A DNA stretch of 64,000 nucleotides. It comes from Conoideocrella luteorostrata. Taxonomy: Eukaryota; Ascomycota; Sordariomycetes; Hypocreales; Clavicipitaceae. The DNA is taken from assembly GCA_032433595.1 (NCBI GenBank), contig JASWJB010000027.1, positions 1 through 64,000 of the forward strand, given 5' to 3'. The notes below the pieces were generated by a model that saw only the letters and a program-made list of their open reading frames with translations, searched no databases and was not told the origin of the DNA. Shown here piece by piece: positions 57,191-64,000 of the stretch (position 1 is its first letter; every line of letters starts with the position of its first letter). The translations under genes were made by a program, and so were the position numbers.

Positions 57191-58582
57191 TTCGGGAGGT
57201 TTACATCGGCGTTAAGGGTTTAGCTTGTATGTTATGGTTACAACTTACTATGAATGAGCGACATGTGTCTTTTACAAGCAGATTGACTTGTTCAAATTCC
57301 GGGAACTGATTGCACTGATAGTTTCGCGGAAGAACCATGACCTTTGTAGCCTTTCACCCGTTATTTATATCATTTTTGGCTAGGAGAACAGACAGGTCTT
57401 TGCGGTCAACTTGAGTTGCAATACATGATGCTTAGAAGATGACATGGCTGTATACCATCCGTTCGTTACAAAAGTTCTGGCGGCCTCACTGGCTAAACAG
57501 TTAGTAAATTCCACAAGGTTCAGGAGACACATGTTTGCTGATAGAGAGCGTCCTGGTACACGAATGTTCTGTAAGTGAGTAAAGACAAATTTAACAACTT
57601 CAATCTGAAGTTTCACTAGATATACTAGGTAGAAGGCTACTCTACATAGCGACTATTGGGTTATGCCTCACGAAATGTGAAAGCAATGCTCTTATAGACA
57701 AGAAGCTACTTAAACGGTGGCCACAACAATATCTCACCACTCTCCAAGATCAAGGGTCTACAATGCTTGTCCAGTCCATACCGGAGGCACCGCGGCGACG
57801 GGCGGTATGCGATGAAAATCGCATGGTGCTTGCCTCTTGCTGGCCCTGCTGCTTATCCAGTGAACAATACCGCTGCGCTGCCTGTGTCTTAGCGTGGAAC
57901 TGTGCTCTTTACGGAGCAGGCTAGGAAGCGTTAAATCATGCCAGTTTGCTCTGCCGGGTTCATGCGAGAAAAGGCTAAATAAAGTTCAATGTGGATATTC
58001 AACGTTCGACCGCCATAAGCGTTCGGATAGACTCAAAGAAGAGACTTCCGAGGGCCTCACCCCATACTGCGTACACTGATCTCCCTGCATCAGTTCATGG
58101 GGTTCCATACGGAGTACTCCGTATAGTTAGTTAGTTACATTGGAACTTGACATCGGCAGGTCATCCCAACGCCCACATAGCTAGTCGATGCAAGCACTTT
58201 ACGGTTGGTTCCACCGCTTGGCCGTTAGCTCTGGCGGATTGCCCAAGCGGGCGGAGACCACAATCTGCCGAAAGCGAAATAATATTGAAGATTTGCGACA
58301 ACCTGGGAATTGGACAGAGGGTTGCGGCGGCCGCAAAGACAGGCTATCTACCTACTGGCGGAACCTAGTTCGTTACCCCGAGACAACTGCTCGGTTTGAA
58401 ACAAGTCAGAATGAAGGGCGAATTGAAGTGGCGAACCAGGTTCCCAGGTCCTTCTCGCTTCTCCGCATGACGAGCATAAAAACGAAGTGCCGATGCTTCG
58501 TTGAAATACAAATAGAAACAGAACTAGCGGGGGAAGCTATGCGAGCAATCAGCTCTGCCCGGCGACGAATCAGAGGGCTCAT

Positions 58583-58610
58583 CACAACATGCCTGTGCAG
58601 GCATGTTGTG
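58583..58610. repeat. Perfect 28-bp palindrome
   Basis: CACAACATGCCTG, a 2-bp centre (TG), and the exact reverse complement CAGGCATGTTGTG. It is not adjacent to a supported gene. Confidence 0.9.
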
Positions 58611-59057
58611 CTGTGATAGAGAGCCGTTTGCTTGCTGGTCCTAGTAATGGGCATGTACATACGGAGCATGCGTCGGCTGTTGGGCTTCAGTTTTTGCTCA
58701 CGCCGTAGGATTTAGAGAGATGAAAAGGTGGTGATGGTGGCGGAGACGGAGACCAGAGCAAACCGGCATCCGGGTACCCCTGCTCCCCGGCCCCCTGGGA
58801 TGCATTGTGATTGGCTGCAAGTGCTTGCTGCAGGCAGTTGTATTGTAGGCAGATGGGGGGTTGTGGAAGGGCTAGTTCTGTGGCCCAGGGGCTAGCGCCT
58901 GGGATCCATCCATCCTGCAGAAGCTAGAAGCATTGATGAGGGTCCGACAAAACGTCTCGAGGACGGAGCAAAGAAGTTGGCGACAGGTGTGTTAGAATCA
59001 CGCAGCCCGGGGTACAAAGAGAAGGCTGTCAATTCACATGTGGAAATAACTGCGGTG

Positions 59058-59077
59058 TTTTTTTTTTTTTTTTTTTT
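59058..59077. repeat. T homopolymer (20 nt)
   Basis: An uninterrupted run of 20 T residues in gene-free DNA. Confidence 0.9.
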
Positions 59078-60922
59078 CATGCCCCTTTAGCGCCGTCAAG
59101 CATTACAAGGGCTCGACACAACCCCCCTGCCGACTTCCATCTTGGAATCGAGTTGAGGTCAGTGCGAGTTGTGTTGGTCGCGTGCTGGGATGAACCGGGC
59201 AATTTAAATTCATTGGAGCGTACAAACTCATTGTCGTAAAATACTAGTACAGAGTAGTGCATTGCGCGTGCACGTGCACTGTACAGACGGTATGTTTGCG
59301 CCGCATCGGCAAGACAGCAAACAATCAGTTGCGTAAGTTGTTCATGGGCGAGTGAATCGTCTCTGATAGTTTTTGGCTTCTTTTTGGCGCATGGCTGAGC
59401 CGCCCTCTAATTTACTCTGCAACGAAACCCAGGGCTACAAGGGGAAGCCACTGGAGTAGGCACTACAAGGTGCTCCATAGTGCTCCATAGTATCGGTTGC
59501 TACACGAGGCGCTCGAGCCGTCCCTTGCGCGGCGCGCCGAGCCATCTCCCAGCGTCGTAGACGTTGTACGGAGTACTCCGTAGTGTCCCCAACGCTACTC
59601 CGTACACACAAGCACAGCAACACACACACCTGGGTAATTCATGGACTTTGGTGGGTGAATACCACTGTGGCAGCCTCGTCGACACCCGAGAGCATCAGTG
59701 CACCCAGCGGAAAACACCAGCCCAACCCAACTCTTCGCATCGTCTCCACTCCCAGCCATCTTCAATTAATTCCCCTTTGTTAGCTCCGTCATCCTCATCC
59801 ACCCTTCAGTGCTCCGTAATGCATCCCTTGATCCCTGACCTCGCCATCCAATGCGCTGATGCAGGCCTCGAGTCTGCCGACGTCCGATGCCCAACTCCGC
59901 CCTACCCTCAAGCCTAGATGCCTGCGCTGCCACACACCGATCGTCGCTTTTCTTCTTCTGGCCTTTCTGTGTGCCCCGTGCTTCATAATCCCCCTTGCTT
60001 GGCTTGGCTCCAGCTTGTCTTTTATCTTTGCATTCCAGTCTTCAGTTTAATATCTGGCGTTTACATCTACTACGACCACCTGCGTTATCTGCCAGCGAGC
60101 GTACCGGCATCCTCTCATCCCTTCAGTCTTCCACGCCTTATCCTTATTGCTGTCCATTGTCTCGGCTCTCCTGCCTTCAAGTCGGCTCGACGCAGGCTTG
60201 CTGTTCTTATTCTAACCAGTCGCCGACCTGTATGCGGGCTTGCCTATCTGAATTTCAAGACAGTATCAGACAAACGACGCTGGCCGTGGGTGGGACAGAG
60301 TATCACGCATTGCATCTACCCGGGCCTTTTCATCGACTGCAGCCGTCCGTTGCCTTGTGTTACTCACGCCAACTAAGGTTGCTCCCCCGTTCACGTCCTT
60401 CGACTGCATTTCCTGCATTCAAATCTCCGTCCCGCGCGCCGAGTCCATACGCCTGATTACTCCGTACCCCAGCTCCAAGCTCGATATTGCGCTCGGTTGC
60501 CCATGCCATGCTTCGCTAGATATGCGTTGCTGAGTGGACGAGCGGCCAGTCCGACATCGGTACCAATCGCTGTTTTTCAAGCACCAGAAGAAAATATTGC
60601 CGACCCGGCATGCCTTGCGGCGTCGCTGTAGCCGTTTTTCTTAATGATATCTGAATATACTACGGATTGGGAACTCCCTCTTCTTTGGCAATATTCTGAT
60701 CCACAAGCTGTTGTCTGGTCATTGAAAATCAAGGCTCCCTGAAGCTCGAGACTGACTCGGAAAAATATCTGGTATTTCTTTGCCGTTCTTCATATATACC
60801 TGTGGATTGAAACCTGATTCTCAACAGTGTTGAAACCCCTGCGAATCCCGAAGTGGGACATCTGGATCATATTTCTCTGTACGATATTAGACATCTGATC
60901 TTGTTTGTGTATCCTGTCAACA

Positions 60923-63744
60923 ATGGACAGGGCTCAGTCGCAGGCTCGTTCGCGCCAATATCCTCGGGCTCCGTCACGATCCTCAACCCATACTAGCACG
61001 TCGCGCATGACTTCAATTAGCGCTAATAGCTCGTCGTCGCATATTGCTACATCGCCGCAACTCTCGCAGACTCATCCAACACATCGATACCATCATATTC
61101 AAGACTCCACCGGCTCCCCTCGGCCAATGTCGCGACCAACACCACCACTCTCCAGGCAGGACAGCATTGAGTCCACCCGCCAGCCTGCGATGTCTTCGTT
61201 TTTGCAGGAGAAACTGCAGAGGGAGCGCAAGGTTGAGGTTGAGAAGCTAAACCAATCTCAGTCTTCACTACCCAGGTCCAACCCTGATATGAATGGCTCC
61301 GTTGAACTTGGGAGAGCTCCAAGCTCTCCTCAAAAAACTTCATCTGAAGCTAGCAGGCCCCGGTCGAGTACTGGCCTTGAACACGGCAAGAAGAAGGGGT
61401 TGGGGGTAAATGAAATGGAGCAGGTATGCCACCACGAAGTGCGATCATGGCAATACTAAAATGCTTACCAACCCATTTGCAGGTTATTTCAACTCTTCAC
61501 AAACAGAACTTTGATTTGAAGCTCGAGCTTTACCATAGACGCGAAAGACAAACTACGTTGGAAGAGCGAATCGATGCCTTGGATAACGACAAATTGCGGA
61601 TGGAAGAAATCAACGACAAGTTATTGATCGAGCTGGAGAAGCGTGACAAGGCAGTGGAAGAAGCCGTGGCTATGATTGTCACTCTGGAGGCGAAGGTGGA
61701 TCAAATGTTTCGGGAGAGAACCATGGTTCAACGTATCGAAAACGAACCCTTCTTTTGCCCTCGGGACTACGGCGCCGGTTATAAGACACCAGTGCCTCAG
61801 GGTCTTGGGCCGGATATCGCAAAATTGGAAGATGATGCCAAAGTTATCAACCGGATGCCCAGCTTCTTGTCCGATATCAGCGAAACCACTGAAAACCTCC
61901 GCAAGGTGTATCTGGGAAGCAAGGCTAGTGTATTGAGTCTACCGCGTGTAACAGAAAGCTCTCCGGAAGCTGATAACGTGCAAGCTCTTGGTAGCCCTAC
62001 ACTAAGTGTGCTCAGCGAAAGCTCATTTGTGAGCGTGTATGGGCAGCAGGAGAAAGGCTCATTCATGCATCAAGGTTTCACGGATGTCGATGAAACCTTG
62101 GTCCTGGATGGCGCCGATTCATCTTTCACAAAGGGGCTCGCAGAGGGCCAAACACCGCGTACGAAGACTCGGTCCGTATCCTCTAGTAACACAATGGGAT
62201 CCCGGGCTAGCTCTGCAGGAAAATTCCAGTCAATCACAGACGTCATTGGTGGATCACCACTTCAGCGGCTGGAGCGCCTTGAAATGTCCTATTCCAGCAA
62301 AAGAGAGACAGCAAGATCACAGAACCAAGGCAAAGAATTTCCGAAGGCTCAGTTCGTCTCTGACAATCGGCCAACAGGTCCTCGAGGCCCGAGGCAAGAC
62401 AAACGAGACACTTTGCGAAGGGTCTTGACCGACGGACCTGGCGGGGTGCGACTACATGACCATGCTTTACCGCCTACGCCGGATACTATATCAAGCTCAA
62501 CTCTACGCAACCTGCAAGAATCCAATGACACCCTCTCGCAGGAACAAGATGCTGGTGAAGGCAGTAGTAACGGCGTTTCCTTGAACTCGATGAACCAGGG
62601 TGAAAAGCCACAAAATAGCCGCACAGTTACGATGCCTGGAGGGCCCGGACCTCAGCGAGAGGTTGAGAGCTGGGCGTCTCCAAGCAGATCAACTATTGAC
62701 TCACTATTTGAGCACCGTGGTCCTCTCATCACTCGGCCTCGCTCGGCAGACGAATCTACGGTATCACACCGTCGCGGCCAAGGCTGGGAGAGTGACAACG
62801 ATGATGACTCAGATGCTCACTCGCTTCAGTCCAGCCTCGATATTTGGATGCGTGAGAGTGCCCAGCCCTCTGGTAATAAACGTCGCGACTCACCGGACCT
62901 TTTCAGCTTCCCCCCTGGTGGATCAAAGAGAAGCTGGGCAATCGATTCGATGTACGGTCCGGCGGATAGCAATCAACCTCCTCCTGGTTTCGACTACATG
63001 CGAGATTTATTCTCAGTTCGCCAAGGGTTGTTCGCCAATGCTGCGCCGCCTCCGCCGAACAGAAGATCGAGCCTGCATGCGCGAACGGGATCATCTGAAG
63101 CAACCTCACAAGGCGCAAATAGCCAGGCTGGCGATCAGGTACCACCACCCTCGTCCAAACGTCGAAGCTATCACAGCAGGCAGAATAGCGTTGATCTAAG
63201 CCGACGAGATGACATGCGAACACCTGTACAGCGGGATCAGTTCTCAGCGCCACCTCAACCAAGCAGTGACCAGAAGCCGAAACACTATCCGCCAATCACT
63301 AGTCAGCACGGTGCTCGCGCTGGATTAAATAGGCTGTTCAGGCGTTCTACCAGCTGCGCCCCTGCCGTATCAACCTCTGACAACAGCGCCGACAGCGCCA
63401 GCCCGGAGACAATCAAGAATCATTCCTCTGTAGGCGTGCCATCGTGGGCGAGCCGAAGTTCGGCAGTTGAAGATGACAGATCTGGGGCAACACCACCGCC
63501 TATTATGTTCAACCCCCGACAAAGTCGACAAAACACAATTGGAGCAGAGGGCGACCCGGAAGGGCCCTCAACGCAAGAATATAACCGTAGCAAGACACCA
63601 AACCCTGCCATGACTGCTGCTGCTGCGCAAAAGGAGGTTGCCAATGCAGAAAGCACGCCAGTAGCACCTTCAGGCACTGGAACTCGCAGAAAATGGCTTC
63701 CCGGCTTTTCGAGAGCAAGCAGCTCAAAAACCAAATCCGGATAG
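60923..63744 (+). CDS. CM1 (centrosomin N-terminal motif 1) protein, possible microtubule-nucleation factor
   Basis: Two exons, 60923-61423 and 61483-63744, join in phase (donor CAG/GTATGC, branch ACTAAA, acceptor TTTGCAG) to give 920 residues. The N-terminal 160 residues are Ser/Arg/Pro-rich. At the splice junction the CM1-like block begins: MEQ-VISTLHKQNFDLKLELYHRRER, running into a predicted coiled coil (TTLEERIDALDNDKLRMEEINDKLLIELEKRDKAVEEAV...). CM1 proteins such as Mto1, ApsB and centrosomin recruit gamma-tubulin complexes to microtubule-organising centres. The remaining ~600 residues are Ser/Pro-rich and disordered, with short conserved-looking islands (RMPSFLSDISETTENLRKVYLGS, GPADSNQPPPGFDYMRDLFS). 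It could be the ApsB/Mto1 homologue or a fungal paralogue; length alone does not decide. ATG 60923 is chosen as the first in frame. Confidence 0.85.
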
Positions 63745-64000
63745 GGACTGTGTATACTTTGAGCCGAGAAGAAACTGCAAAGACAGTTTTCCTCGTGTAA
63801 CAACAATAAAAACGCTGCACCAGGCGTGTATATGTACATTTTACCTTTTAGTCAACATCATTTCGGAGCGCATGTTTATCAGGAGTAAAACAAGGTACAA
63901 TGGTCGCAAAATTGGACATCGGGGCTATTTGGGAATAGCAATGGCGTTTATTCTGAATTAAGTTTACATTCTAGCATAGAATGAACAAACCACATGGTAT
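63745..64000. other. Downstream region of the CM1 gene
   Basis: A/T-rich 3' region containing AATAAA at about 63804-63809, a plausible polyadenylation signal. Nothing else is seen. Confidence 0.5.

Larger units (their letters stand above)
57191..60922. other. 3.7-kb intergenic region and CM1 gene leader
   Basis: No gene is supported. It contains a perfect 28-bp palindrome (58583-58610), a T20 run (59058-59077), TACGGAGTA palindromes at 58109 and 59570-59606, and from about 59600 a C/T-rich stretch typical of long fungal 5' leaders. The frame at 59918-60376 (+) is part of that leader and lacks motifs. Confidence 0.55.

Noticed and set aside
59918..60456. Two overlapping ~150-residue frames upstream of the CM1 gene
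   Set aside because: Both arise from C/T-rich leader sequence and overlap in different frames; no motif.

Overview
This window is nuclear DNA of a filamentous ascomycete. The evidence is short GT-AG introns (about 50-95 nt) with fungal branch sites, compact exons, and fungal families: Pho89, Rxt3, Psf3, Yos9, Zn2Cys6 regulators and a CM1/centrosomin protein. The manganese superoxide dismutase and the general style suggest Sordariomycetes, probably Hypocreales; that placement is an inference from family resemblance. There are no bacterial operons, and no rRNA, tRNA, CRISPR array or intact transposon was recognised.

Layout. 0-17 kb is gene-rich: a probably broken small secreted protein gene (-), a sodium/phosphate symporter PHO89 (-), the succinate dehydrogenase assembly factor SDHAF4 (+), the Rpd3L subunit RXT3 (-), a secreted T1-type guanyl RNase (+), an NMNAT-like nucleotidylyltransferase (+) and a PaxB/Pyr4-type membrane terpene cyclase (+). 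16.5-34.2 kb is almost empty. It is full of dispersed TACGGAGTA / TACTCCGTA palindromes, and the only gene I can support is a tiny four-exon Cys/His-rich gene at 25844-26300 (-). 34-48 kb holds a Zn2Cys6 regulator (-), a 556-residue secreted or anchored protein (-), a decayed aminoglycoside-phosphotransferase-like gene (+), mitochondrial MnSOD (-), GINS subunit PSF3 (+) and a multi-span membrane protein (-). 48-64 kb holds a zinc-finger protein (-) with a perfect stem-loop just after its stop, the ER lectin YOS9/OS-9 (+) and a CM1-domain protein (+), separated by long gene-free stretches.

The genes do not form a pathway. Most are unrelated housekeeping functions: phosphate uptake, complex II assembly, chromatin deacetylation, superoxide removal, DNA replication, ER quality control and microtubule organisation. 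Accessory genes lie between them: the RNase, the orphan terpene cyclase, the small secreted protein and the phosphotransferase relic. No biosynthetic cluster surrounds the cyclase.

Most useful observations: (1) the hidden micro-exon gene at 25844-26300; (2) a nested inverted repeat with 25-bp terminal inverted repeats just beyond the PHO89 stop; (3) the 13-bp perfect hairpin 12 nt after the zinc-finger gene stop; (4) an ADP-ribosyltransferase-like motif pattern in the 556-residue protein; (5) the phosphotransferase relic with a nonsense codon and lost catalytic aspartates; (6) the very abundant TACGGAGTA palindrome. Exon boundaries were placed by hand from splice signals and reading phase, and were not tested against transcripts.
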